Of a DNA stretch of 45,107 nucleotides, positions 15,243-25,000 are shown piece after piece. The notes beneath the pieces are model-generated. The model was not told the origin of the DNA. It searched no databases and worked only from the letters and a program-made list of their open reading frames with translations. Location: the NCBI GenBank assembly GCA_964343195.1, contig CAYFIR010000041.1, positions 1-45,107 on the forward strand, written 5' to 3'. Source of the DNA: CAYVAP01 sp964343195. Lineage in GTDB: Bacteria; Bacteroidota; Bacteroidia; J057. The stretch's first letter is position 1; each line of letters starts with the position of its first letter. A program made the translations under genes and the position numbers.

Positions 15243-16244
15243 ATGCCCCCTTTGTTGCTTTGGAGCATTGTCTTCATTGTATCACTCGCTGCTCTGATTT
15301 TTTCCGCTGACTTTTTCATTAAGGCAGCGGAACGAATTGGTTTGGCCCTGGGCATTCCCCCATTCGTCATCGGGATTACCCTGGTTGCGATGGGCACCTC
15401 CCTGCCGGAGCTGGTTACTTCCATCGCAGCCGTACTCTCACCTAACGATGCTTCGCAGATCGTGGTTGGGAATGTAGTCGGGTCAAACATCACGAATATG
15501 GGGCTTGTACTGGGCCTGGTCGCAGTTCTGGCCAAGCGCATCAACATTACATTTGACCTGATGCGGGTGGATCTGCCCATGATGCTGGGGGCTACATTTT
15601 TACTTTACCTTACCGTCAAAGATCGTAATTTCACTGTGCCTGAGGCACTTATGTGCCTTGCTGGAGTGGCCATCTACATGGGATACGTCTTAAGCCTTAG
15701 CCGTGATGATTCTCCCAATACTCCTGAAAGTGGACTGGTCCCAGACCTAGATATCGATCCGGAAACAGAACTTGCTGAACATCCATTCAACTGGAAAGAT
15801 CCAGTCACCCTGATTGCCAGCGGAGCAGTAATTTATTTTTCAGCCAAATATAATGTAGAGGCCATCGAAGAATTAGCCTCCATGTTAAATATCGGCAAGG
15901 AATTCATTGCTTTGACTGTAGTAGCTTTGGGAACTTCGTTGCCAGAATTGGTGGTTTCCATCGCGGCTATACGTACTGATAACGCAGAAATGGCTGTGGG
16001 TAATGTGCTCGGTTCTAATATCTTTAACATTTTTGCCGTAATGGGCATCCCTAGACTTTTGGGTACGATAGAGGTGCCAGAATCAGTATTGGTGTTTAGC
16101 TTGCCCCTGCTCCTTGTTATGACGCTCCTGACCCTTTTTATTCTTCATGATAAGCAGGTTAACCGTTGGGAAGGGTTTATCCTGCTCCTTCTGTACCTGC
16201 TCTTTATTGTCAATCTCTCCACTCAGGAGATTTATTTGGGGTGA
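15243..16244 (+). CDS. Calcium/sodium antiporter (CaCA family, YrbG-like)
   Basis: 333 residues, about ten membrane segments, inner membrane. It has the two inverted alpha-repeats of Ca2+/cation antiporters: GTSLPELVTSIAA at 51 followed by GNVVGSNITNMG, and GTSLPELVVSIAA at 230 followed by GNVLGSNIFNIF. The acidic residue in each GTSLPE motif is the ion site. An acidic cytoplasmic loop (about 155-182, DSPNTPE...DIDPETELAEH) separates the halves. Such proteins expel Ca2+ in exchange for Na+ (or H+). It stands alone; MITE-like copy B begins 24 bases after the stop. Confidence 0.92.
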   Translation: MPPLLLWSIVFIVSLAALIFSADFFIKAAERIGLALGIPPFVIGITLVAMGTSLPELVTSIAAVLSPNDASQIVVGNVVGSNITNMGLVLGLVAVLAKRINITFDLMRVDLPMMLGATFLLYLTVKDRNFTVPEALMCLAGVAIYMGYVLSLSRDDSPNTPESGLVPDLDIDPETELAEHPFNWKDPVTLIASGAVIYFSAKYNVEAIEELASMLNIGKEFIALTVVALGTSLPELVVSIAAIRTDNAEMAVGNVLGSNIFNIFAVMGIPRLLGTIEVPESVLVFSLPLLLVMTLLTLFILHDKQVNRWEGFILLLLYLLFIVNLSTQEIYLG

Positions 16245-16267
16245 TCAGCCAGGTGGGAAATTATGAG

Positions 16268-16371
16268 CTAGTACCTGCGGAATTATGTAATAGACCATTC
16301 ACAATTCGCATAAAATGCTCGCCAGCAGTACTTTAAACTTCGGGCTCCTGACTACGAACTTATTCCACTAG
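16268..16371 (+). repeat. MITE-like element, copy B (CTAG-bounded family)
   Basis: 104 bp between the convergent antiporter and ABC-transporter genes. It runs from CTAGTACCTGCGGAATTATG to the far end ATTCCACTAG. The inner phrases cacaattcgcataaaatg and gccagcagtactttaaa align with the complement of copy C and with copy A. Confidence 0.75.
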
Positions 16372-16408
16372 GCGGTACGTTGCCTGACTCCTTCCTTCTG
16401 CTTTTCCA

Positions 16409-19400
16409 TCAAAACCGTCTGTATAGCATGATGAGGCTCATGGAAGCCAGTAGCATGATAATTCCCACCAGAACCAATCCATTGTAAACCGGTGTCGGCA
16501 ACACAATGGATGTAAAGGCTACCTGCTTTTTTTGTACAAAAAGTGGATAAATGGTGCTTCCTGTCTCCCGTAGTTGTCGCTCATAGTCATCCTGAGCCGT
16601 CTTGACCGCTCCGTTGAGTGTGCGATTTCCATAGGTTGCCCGATATTCCTGCCGAAATACTTCGACGCGCTGCTCCAGAGCCAGCTTTCGTCGCTCATAG
16701 GCGCTGTCAACAGCTTCCTGATCGCCCAATTCTTTCCTTAGGGCAGCCAGTATCTCGTCCTTCCTGTACCGACGGTAATCATTGAGTTCGCGCTGTAGTG
16801 AGTCCTCCACCGGATGGTAGCTGTTTGCGTAGCCCTGCAGGGTCACTGCGGCTTCAAAGGCCCAGCGAGAAGGCATCAGCTGACATATTTCCGGTATGGG
16901 GCTGTTCTCAAAAACGGTTAATTGCTGGTTCATTTTCTGGTATTCTACCAGCGCACCCCCAAAAATGATCTGGGGAATCAGCATGATTGGTACCAGGTTG
17001 ATGGCTCCCTTTGCTGAAAGGCCCGGGAGGCTGGACACAAAAAGACCCAGCATGATGCCACAAAGTGAAGTCAGCATCAGGATGATAAATAGTCCCCCAA
17101 ATAGCTCTTTCAATTCCAGGGTAAGAAAACCTACGGTGAGAAACAGCAGGTTCTGTACCACAGCGAAGCCACCCAGCGTCACGACCTTGGCCATGAAATA
17201 ACTAAACCGGCTCACGTCTAGCATGCGCTCTCGGAGCAGGATGCGCTGGTCCCTGATGATTTCTTCCACGCTATTGGTCACGCCCAGAAAAATGGCGATC
17301 AGGGCCGCCAGAAACAGGAAGGTGACGAGGTGGAGGTTGTTGTAGAGGTCGTATGAATCCCCCTCTCGGTAACGCAGGATCAACCCTACCAGTAGAGCCA
17401 GTAAGGGGGGAATCAGGAACGTCACCAGCAAATTGGATCGGTCCCGCAACTTGTTGAAAAAATTGCGGCGGACAAGGGTGACAAATACCGACCAGTGCTC
17501 AGCTGTGCTTAGTGACTGCCGCCACGGAAGCTGAGGCTCTGCCCCCTCTCGTTCGGTTTCAGATTTCTTTTCGAGGGGGTGAGTGGCGCGATAGTCTTTG
17601 TATCGTTTCTTCCAAAAATCGGGGGCGTAGCGTCTGATATTCAGGCTGGTGCCGTCCAGGTCCTGCAAGGGTTGCTCCACGGCGTCCAGTAATAACTCTG
17701 GTTCCAGGTGAACGCTTACGACTTTTTGAGCTGCTTCCCCATTGTTCTGAGGGTGAAATTCTTCGAAGTAATGTAGTGCCTCATCTTTATTGCCAAAAAA
17801 GGCCAGTTTGCCCCCCCGGTCGAGCAGGATCACTTTATCAAACTGCTGGTACAGTCGACTACTGGGCTGGTGTATGACCACAAAGATCAGTTTACCCCGC
17901 AGTGCCAGGCGCTTGATCAGCTTCAGGATGCGTTCGGAATCTTTGGAGGAAAGGCCAGAAGTCGGCTCGTCGAACATCATCAACTCGTTTTCGGCGAGGA
18001 GTTCAAGCCCGATGTTGAGCCGCTTTCGCTGACCGCCGCTCAGAATTTTATGAGCGGGACTGCCTACCTTCAGGTTGCGTTGTTCATACAGGCCGATGTC
18101 CTGCAGGACGCCATTCACGAGAGCGCGAATGTCATTGGTACGACCTGGATAGCGCAATCGGGCATTGAAGTACAGGTTTTCATATACCGTCAGGTTTTCA
18201 AACAACAGGTCATCCTGCGGGACAAACCCCATCCGGTCCTTGAAGCGATCAAAAAATTGACGCAGGTCCCAGCCATCCAGTAAGACTTTGCCTTCCTCTG
18301 GCTGATGGTAGCCATTGATCAGGTTGAGCAAGGTAGATTTTCCGCTACCACTTGGCCCCAGTATCCCGACCAGTTCCCCCGCCCGGACGGAAAAGGTAAC
18401 TTCATCCAGTGCGGTGGTCCCATCGGGAAAGGCAAAACTCAGGTCGTTGACATCGAGGCTTTGCAGGCTGTTTTCTTCGCTCCGAAAAACCTGTCCCTCT
18501 GCATCCCATGAAATATCGGTTTGTCGGATGCGTAACCTGTCTCCCTCTCCCACCAGGTGAGAACTGCGCATCCGCTCACCGTTGAGCCAGACAGGGTAGG
18601 GACAGCCGCCCGGTTTGAGCAAATACCCTTTTGGGGTAGCTTCAATCACACAGGTCCAGGTCTGGTCCAGTTCATCTTCAATCTGGATGTCACACTCATA
18701 CTGGTTCCCAATGGTAAACTGCCGCAACGATCCCTCCATGCGAAATTGAGACTGCCGGTTGCGTTCGTAGAGTAGCCAGTTCCGAATATTTAGAGTGGCA
18801 TCGTCGCCTGCCACCCGATCCCAAAGGGATAAACGGGTTCGGTGAGAAACCGCCATGCCGCGGACATAAAGCGGATGATCATACTGCTCCATATCCAGGT
18901 AAACCTCTGCTTTTCGCAGATGGAGCATGAAATAGGGTTCTGTCTCAGGATCGGCCGGAATGAATCGTCCACCAGTGATTTTCATGGGGTAGCGTTCATC
19001 CGGCTGCCCCAGGCGCCGAAAAAGGAATTTAAGGTCCAGCCGATGGAGCTCTTTCCCTGAAATCCATATAGACGCCGTCGATGAAAGCCGTGTCAGCAAT
19101 TTGGGGTTCAGCCGTCTGCCGCCGATCATGATGCGCTGTGCTCCCCCGATTTGCTTGAGGAAAACCTTTTGTTTGACCCTCAGGATCAGCAACCGCAATC
19201 CGGGAGCATCCAGCTCAATGTCACCTCCCCCTCCTCTATCGGTCACCCAAAGCCAACGCAGATAATCTGAATATCCCTCTGGCGTTGTTTCGTCCAGCCA
19301 AAGCGCTTCCAGTCGATGGAGGTCTTCCAGGTCCACCCCTAATTGATCCCCGACTTCGGACCAGAAAATCCACTCTTCCTGGGTAATTTCGTCAGCGGCC

Positions 19401-19699
19401 AGGAGTTCCAGTAGTTTCCCCAGCAGGAAAACCCTTTCCTCATAGCTCTGCTCTCTGCGGCACTGGGTCGTGACTGCTTCGATGGAGAGGTCTTCTTCTA
19501 CATAGCGTAAAAACTCCTGATGCAGGAAGTTGGTGAACTCAGTTGGATAGGTAAGCGAAAAGTATTCTCTGACATAAGAGGATTCAGATGCACTTACCAC
19601 ATCGTCGGCTTTGGCAGCCAGGGCAAATAGTTTGACAGTACCGATCAGCAGACTTTGGGAAAGAGACTCACGGTCAATCGCAGATAGAGGATTGGACAT
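16409..19699 (-). CDS. Multidomain ABC transporter: TerB-like, FHA-like, ABCG ATPase and permease in one chain
   Basis: 1096 residues. Order: TerB-like helical domain (about 15-135; KADDVVSASE at 30-39), a region with no match I know (165-300), an FHA-like domain (about 322-395; IGNQYECDIQI), an ATPase of the ABCG/White type (about 412-650; Walker A GPSGSGKST 448-456, LSGGQ 553-557, Walker B with MMFDEPT near 574-580, H610), a linker, then an ABC2-type permease (six predicted membrane helices, about 755-925 and 1060-1090) broken by a long charged, probably coiled-coil insert (about 965-1045). The FHA arginine and serine that bind phosphothreonine are not obvious (N332 replaces the usual R), so phosphopeptide binding is doubtful. 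It is probably a homodimeric exporter; the substrate is unknown. The DUF3089 lipoprotein gene lies 119 bp upstream in the same direction. Confidence 0.88.
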   Translation of the reverse strand: MSNPLSAIDRESLSQSLLIGTVKLFALAAKADDVVSASESSYVREYFSLTYPTEFTNFLHQEFLRYVEEDLSIEAVTTQCRREQSYEERVFLLGKLLELLAADEITQEEWIFWSEVGDQLGVDLEDLHRLEALWLDETTPEGYSDYLRWLWVTDRGGGGDIELDAPGLRLLILRVKQKVFLKQIGGAQRIMIGGRRLNPKLLTRLSSTASIWISGKELHRLDLKFLFRRLGQPDERYPMKITGGRFIPADPETEPYFMLHLRKAEVYLDMEQYDHPLYVRGMAVSHRTRLSLWDRVAGDDATLNIRNWLLYERNRQSQFRMEGSLRQFTIGNQYECDIQIEDELDQTWTCVIEATPKGYLLKPGGCPYPVWLNGERMRSSHLVGEGDRLRIRQTDISWDAEGQVFRSEENSLQSLDVNDLSFAFPDGTTALDEVTFSVRAGELVGILGPSGSGKSTLLNLINGYHQPEEGKVLLDGWDLRQFFDRFKDRMGFVPQDDLLFENLTVYENLYFNARLRYPGRTNDIRALVNGVLQDIGLYEQRNLKVGSPAHKILSGGQRKRLNIGLELLAENELMMFDEPTSGLSSKDSERILKLIKRLALRGKLIFVVIHQPSSRLYQQFDKVILLDRGGKLAFFGNKDEALHYFEEFHPQNNGEAAQKVVSVHLEPELLLDAVEQPLQDLDGTSLNIRRYAPDFWKKRYKDYRATHPLEKKSETEREGAEPQLPWRQSLSTAEHWSVFVTLVRRNFFNKLRDRSNLLVTFLIPPLLALLVGLILRYREGDSYDLYNNLHLVTFLFLAALIAIFLGVTNSVEEIIRDQRILLRERMLDVSRFSYFMAKVVTLGGFAVVQNLLFLTVGFLTLELKELFGGLFIILMLTSLCGIMLGLFVSSLPGLSAKGAINLVPIMLIPQIIFGGALVEYQKMNQQLTVFENSPIPEICQLMPSRWAFEAAVTLQGYANSYHPVEDSLQRELNDYRRYRKDEILAALRKELGDQEAVDSAYERRKLALEQRVEVFRQEYRATYGNRTLNGAVKTAQDDYERQLRETGSTIYPLFVQKKQVAFTSIVLPTPVYNGLVLVGIIMLLASMSLIMLYRRF

Positions 19700-19818
19700 A
19701 GCATAGGGGTTGGTCGGCTAAAAGTACCTCTAATCCCCTAAAAATCCAGACGCTGGAATCATCTGTGCGGATAATCTGCCTCCAGAGTTGCTCACGAACC
19801 TTTTCGCGGAAAAGCAGA

Positions 19819-20868
19819 TCAACGGCTGGCCTGTACCGGATGACTCTCCAGATAGGACAGTACCCGAGTGGCGACATTTTCCCGGATATCTACCCAAAAC
19901 AGGTTGTAGTCTGCGATGTGATAATTTTTTTGGGGCAGAAGGGGAATCGGGCGATTGACCCAGAGTACGCCATCGTGGGCCTGGGCATGGAGGTGCTGAG
20001 ACTTGATGGTGCTAAAATCCTTATTCAGAAATCCCTTATGCATCGATTTCGGCGCCAGGACTTCATCATACTGCCAGGAGATGGGATTCACCACGACGCT
20101 GCCTTTGTAGTAAGTATCATGGTTGTCTCCCAGCTGTCCTTCGCGCCAGGTGCACCAACCCATCACACAGTTGTTTTGATCAGGGGTAGCGCAAACCGGA
20201 ATGGTCTTGAAGGTATCCTCCGGAAAAGGCCATCCAACCAGATAGGCGGCGACCAGTTGGCTCTGCATGTCTGTGCCGTCAAAGTATTCCCTGACTAGCC
20301 GGATGCCATGTACCGTCCCCTGGCTATGGCTGGCAATGATGATGGGACGGCCATCATTGTGATGCTCGAGATAATAATCAAAGGCATTTTTGACATCAGC
20401 GTATGCCAGGTCCAGCGCTTTTACCTCCGATTCAAAGTCAGCCGTGAAAAAGCCCTCATAGGCCATCTGACGGTAACGAGGGGCAAATACCCGAGCATCA
20501 TGGTTAAATACACTTGCCTGATGGCGTATGGTGGATTCATCGACCTGTCGATTCAGGGCCGTATCTGTAATCTCGGCATTCCAGTATTCAGAGGTAAACA
20601 GAATGGTAGGATGGATGAAAAAAACATCAACAGCAGCGTTGGCCTGGTTTTCGGGAGTAACTCCGGGAGGTGTATAGTCGGCGGGGTCTGCCTTGGTAGG
20701 GAGACTGGCCCACATGTTTTCATCAGAATAATCAGGAGGAGCTGGGGTAGAGTAGGCTTCGAATGGTTCCGCTGGCGGAACAGGCTCAGAACAGGAGGCA
20801 ATAAAAACTAGTAGGGAACCAGCAAAAAACGAGGCAACCCAGGTGGTGGTTCGCAGAGGGTGGAACAT
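19819..20868 (-). CDS. DUF3089-family lipoprotein, alpha/beta-hydrolase-like
   Basis: 349 residues from the ATG at 20868, chosen because it puts a lipoprotein signal directly at the N-terminus (lipobox FIASC, lipidated C26); an in-frame start 21 codons earlier would bury it. The body matches DUF3089: VFFIHPTILF, the nucleophile elbow ASHSQGTVH (S182 likely nucleophile), YLVGWPFPED and CATPDQNNCVMGWCTW. The family is predicted to be a serine hydrolase; the substrate is unknown. It is anchored in the inner or outer membrane facing the periplasm. The gene is divergent from pncA and upstream of the ABC fusion gene. Confidence 0.85.
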   Translation of the reverse strand: MFHPLRTTTWVASFFAGSLLVFIASCSEPVPPAEPFEAYSTPAPPDYSDENMWASLPTKADPADYTPPGVTPENQANAAVDVFFIHPTILFTSEYWNAEITDTALNRQVDESTIRHQASVFNHDARVFAPRYRQMAYEGFFTADFESEVKALDLAYADVKNAFDYYLEHHNDGRPIIIASHSQGTVHGIRLVREYFDGTDMQSQLVAAYLVGWPFPEDTFKTIPVCATPDQNNCVMGWCTWREGQLGDNHDTYYKGSVVVNPISWQYDEVLAPKSMHKGFLNKDFSTIKSQHLHAQAHDGVLWVNRPIPLLPQKNYHIADYNLFWVDIRENVATRVLSYLESHPVQASR

Positions 20869-21111
20869 GGTGAAATTAGTGGCTAAGTGTTTGATAATAT
20901 GGGAAGTATTGGCTAAGTCCACACCCAGCATAACGCCAAACCTGTTGAAAAGTTGGGCACCTGCGAATTAGTGTTTTTTATACAATAATTTAGTAAATTA
21001 AGGTCCGATTTAAGAGGCTTTTTGGAGTTGCTGTTCCCTGACCAAAAGCAGGATTTTGGATGGATACAGGGAAAATTTCCGAATTGCCTAAAGGACAAAA
21101 GCCCGCGAATA

Positions 21112-21729
21112 ATGAAAGCCCTCATCATTGTTGACATCCAGAATGACTTCCTTCCCGGAGGTCCACTCGGCGTCCCCGAAGGAGATCAGGTGATCCCTGT
21201 TGCCAACGCTGTGCAGCCCTATTTTGACCTGATCGTTGCGACTCAGGACTGGCACCCGGCAGACCATGGCAGCTTCGCAGCCAACCACGAAGGCCAAACA
21301 CCCGGTCAGGTGATTGACCTCAATGGCCTGGAGCAGATCCTATGGCCGGTACACTGCGTGCAGGGCAGCCCGGGAGCAGACTTCGCCCCAGAACTTGATA
21401 CCTCCAGGTGGAACAAAACTTTTCCCAAAGGAACCGACTCCAGCATCGATAGCTATAGCGGATTTTATGACAATGGTCACCGCAAATCCACCGGCCTGAC
21501 GGACTACCTTAAGGAACAGGGGGTAACGGAGGTATACATCCTGGGCCTCGCTGCCGACTATTGCGTGAAGTTCACTGCTTTGGATGCTCAGCAGGAAGGA
21601 TTCACCACCTATCTCATCACAGATGGCACCCGTGGGGTGAACCTTCAGCCAGGCGATACCAATCTTGCCCTGCGCGAAATGGTGGCCTCTGGGGTATTGC
21701 TGACAAATAGTGAGACGATAGCAGGCTGA
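21112..21729 (+). CDS. pncA: Nicotinamidase (bifunctional nicotinamidase/pyrazinamidase type)
   Basis: 205 residues from the ATG at 21112, which matches the family N-terminus (MKALIIVDIQNDFLPGG); the frame is open 30 codons further up, but that part is unlike the family. Catalytic triad D8, K106 (FPKGTD) and C151 (AADYCVKFTA); metal ligands D46, H48 (QDWHP) and H81 (WPVHC). It hydrolyses nicotinamide to nicotinate and ammonia in NAD salvage. Together with cinA it is the second possible NAD-recycling gene in the window, though the two are 7 kb apart. It is a single gene, divergent from the DUF3089 gene. Confidence 0.94.
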   Translation: MKALIIVDIQNDFLPGGPLGVPEGDQVIPVANAVQPYFDLIVATQDWHPADHGSFAANHEGQTPGQVIDLNGLEQILWPVHCVQGSPGADFAPELDTSRWNKTFPKGTDSSIDSYSGFYDNGHRKSTGLTDYLKEQGVTEVYILGLAADYCVKFTALDAQQEGFTTYLITDGTRGVNLQPGDTNLALREMVASGVLLTNSETIAG

Positions 21730-21902
21730 TTAATAGGGACTAAGGGGAGGTCTGGGCATTTGAATCAGGAGTAGACTGAATTCGGCTTTTCCTGTAGCTG
21801 CTTCATTGCCCTCGATTCCTCCTGGATCTCCATACTTCCCTTCGCCATTGGCCAAAAATCTTATCTTAATCCCTCTTCCTGCTACTATATTTAGCGGTTT
21901 TC

Positions 21903-21934
21903 TTGCCCTTTGCGTATGGAATTTCCTATTTTGG
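21903..21934 (+). promoter_or_regulatory. Candidate Bacteroidota promoter for the metalloprotease gene
   Basis: TTG at 21903-21905 and TATTTTGG at 21927-21934 with 21 bases between them, resembling the phylum's TTTG ... TAnnTTTG promoter with one mismatch. That would give a leader of about 65 bases before the start at 22006. The other TTTG at 21909 is too close. Pattern only. Confidence 0.3.
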
Positions 21935-22005
21935 CAAAGAACTGACGGTAGAACATTTCCCCGCTACTCCCCTTTCTCTAGTTCTGCCGACAAAACCGCT
22001 ATCAC

Positions 22006-25000
22006 ATGAAAAAAACCATTTCAGCCTGGTTATGCCTGTTTTTTTGTTGGATGATTTGGGGAATGACACCAGCTTTGGCCCAGGAGGTAACGCCCAGGAG
22101 TCCATCCTTTCATGGAGGGGATCCCGGCCGCACCCTTGACCTTCGGGAACCGGACCTCAGCACGTTGCGCCCCGCCCTTGAGTACGATTACAGCAAGAAC
22201 AATCCACGGTTCCGTACCATGGTACCCCTTTCACGCAAGTGTGGCACCATCGAGGTAGAGCAGGAACTGGAAACCCAGGGCATCAAGTCCGGCTCCGAGG
22301 AGGATTTTGAAGAATGGCTAAATGAGCAGATCGAAGCCAAACAAGCCACACGTAGTGGGCGGCGCACCGCCGAACAGATTTTTACCCTCCCGGTGGTCGT
22401 GCATGTTATATACTCCAACCCCCTGGAGAACATCTCGGATGCTCAGGTAATGTCTCAGATTGAAGTCCTCAACCAGGATTACCGACGCCAGAATCCGGAT
22501 CGAGACCGGACACCGCGGCAATTTGAAGACGATGCTGCGGACACTGGCATCGAGTTTTGCATGGCTACCGTTGACCCCAATGGCAACCCTACAGACGGTA
22601 TCCACCGTGTATCATTTTCCGGCAGCCCATTCACGGAAGGCTACATCAACAGCGTGATCAAACCCAGTACCATCTGGGATCCCGGTCGATACTTCAACAT
22701 CTGGGTTTGCTACATCGCCGATGGTATTTTAGGCTTTGCCCAATTCCCGGATCCAGGTTCCATTGGAGGCATACCCGCTGGTACTACCGGAGCATCTACT
22801 GATGGTGTGGTCATCAATTACCGTGCTTTTGGGACAACTGGCACTGTCTCCCATCCCTTCAATCAGGGCCGAACAGCTACCCATGAGATCGGGCACTGGT
22901 TGGGGCTTCGTCATGTGTGGGGGGATGGAGGCTGTGGAATCGATGATTACTGCGATGACACTCCCATTACAGCAGATCCCCATTACAACTGCCCTACCAG
23001 CAGCATCGGCTGCAATGGAGCTGCGGCCATGGCCTCCAATTACATGGACTACACCGACGATGCCTGCATGAATCTTTTCACCAGGGATCAGCGTGCCAGG
23101 ATGCGTCGTGTCGTGGAAAGCAGCCCCAGAAGGGTCAGCCTCCTCGCGTCCAATGCCTGTCAGGCACGGACTACGCCCCCTGAGCCCGCATTTGTCGCGG
23201 ACGTTCGAAGCGGATGCGGCCCTCTGGAAATTCAGTTTACGGATCAGTCTGAGGGCGAAGTAGAAGAATATGCCTGGGTGTTTCCCGGTGGGCGTCCATC
23301 TACCAGCAAAAAGCCCAATCCGGAGGTGACCTATCGCAAGCCCGGTGTGTATCCCGTCACCCTTCGCGTCAGCAATGCTGGTGGCGCACGTACAGAAACC
23401 AAAGAAAGCTACGTCGAAGTACTCGCTTCCGGGGTCCAGATCCCCTACATTGCGACATTCGAATCTGATGCCTTCCCTCCTGGTGGGCTGAGGCTATATA
23501 ATTCTGAAGACGACTACACTTGGCAACGAACCGCCAGAGTTAGTGGAGGTGGACAGGGCAATGGGTCTCTGGTCATCAACCACTTTGACAACCACCTCAA
23601 AGGAAGCCTGGACTGGCTGGTGACCCCGGTGATGGATTTTTCGGGGCAATCTGAGGTCGCCCTGACCTTCAAGGTTGCCTATGCACCCTATAGCCAGCGC
23701 TACAGCGATACCCTGGGTATTTTCATCGCGACAGAGTGTGGGAGTACCTTTCGCAGCATCTACTACAAAGGTGGGGAAGAACTCGCCACTGCACCAGATT
23801 ACCAGCAACCTTTCATTCCTGCCGCCGACGAATGGAGAACTGAATCGATAGACCTGAGCCAATGGGCCGGTATGGAACGGGTTCAGATCGCCATTGTCTC
23901 CCGTTCCGGGTATGGCAATGATATTTATCTGGACGACTTTTCCGTCGCTCCGGTAGGCCCAGAAGCCCCTGAACCCGAGTTTGTCGCCTCGGAAACTACT
24001 GTTTGTGCTGGCGAGAGCATCCGGTTTGAAGATCGCTCCAGTGGGGCCATAAATCGGTATGTGTGGTCTTTCCCTGGAGGCACCCCCGGCAGTGATACCA
24101 CAGCCCGCCCGGTAATCAGCTATCCAAAGCCTGGTACCTATCCTGTTTCCCTGACTGTCATAGGACCGGGTGGTACCCAGCGAACCACCCGCGAAGACTT
24201 TGTCGTGGTAAACAATGTCCCGCAGGTAAGACTGGATGCTACCAAGAAAAACCTGTGCCTCGGCGAGGAAGTCACCCTGACTGCCAGCGGACAGGGGCCA
24301 TTTATCTGGGACCTCGCTGAGGAAACCGTTACTCCCAGTGGAGACCAGGTCACTTTTGAACCTTCCGGGGACGCTACTTACCGCATCAGTACCCCCGAAA
24401 ATACCTTTGGCTGTGTGGGAACTGCCGAGGTGAGTGTGCGGGTCGGACAGGGACGAAATCTCCAGGTCGATCCTCCGCAAACACTCATTTGTCTGGGAGA
24501 ATCGGTAAAACTACAGGCGACTGGTGCCCAGCAGTATCAGTGGTCTCCAGCCAACACGTTGGATAATGCCAGCAGCGGGCTGGTTTACGCCAAACCTTCC
24601 CGGACGACTACCTATACTGTCATGGGACTTAGCCCCGGCTGTACCACCGAACAGAAGGTCACCATTACCGTAGAGTCTCCCCCTTCGGACTTTATGGTTT
24701 CTGCCGACCTCACACAGCTTTGTTCTGGTGAAAAGGCTACCCTGCGAGCTTCTGGAGCCGCCACATTCCGCTGGGCTCCGGTGGGCAGCCTTAACCGTCC
24801 CGAAGGAAGTACCGTCGTTGCCCTGCCTCGTCGGGATACACGCTACACCGTGACCGCCCTCAGCGAAAATGGCTGTGAGGCTACCAAGGAAATTGACATC
24901 CGTGTGGGAACCAAGCCTGACATGGTTCTGCGTGCCAATCAGACCCGGATTTGTCCCGGGGATGAGGTCCTGTTGGCCGCCAGTGGTGCCAATCGCATCC

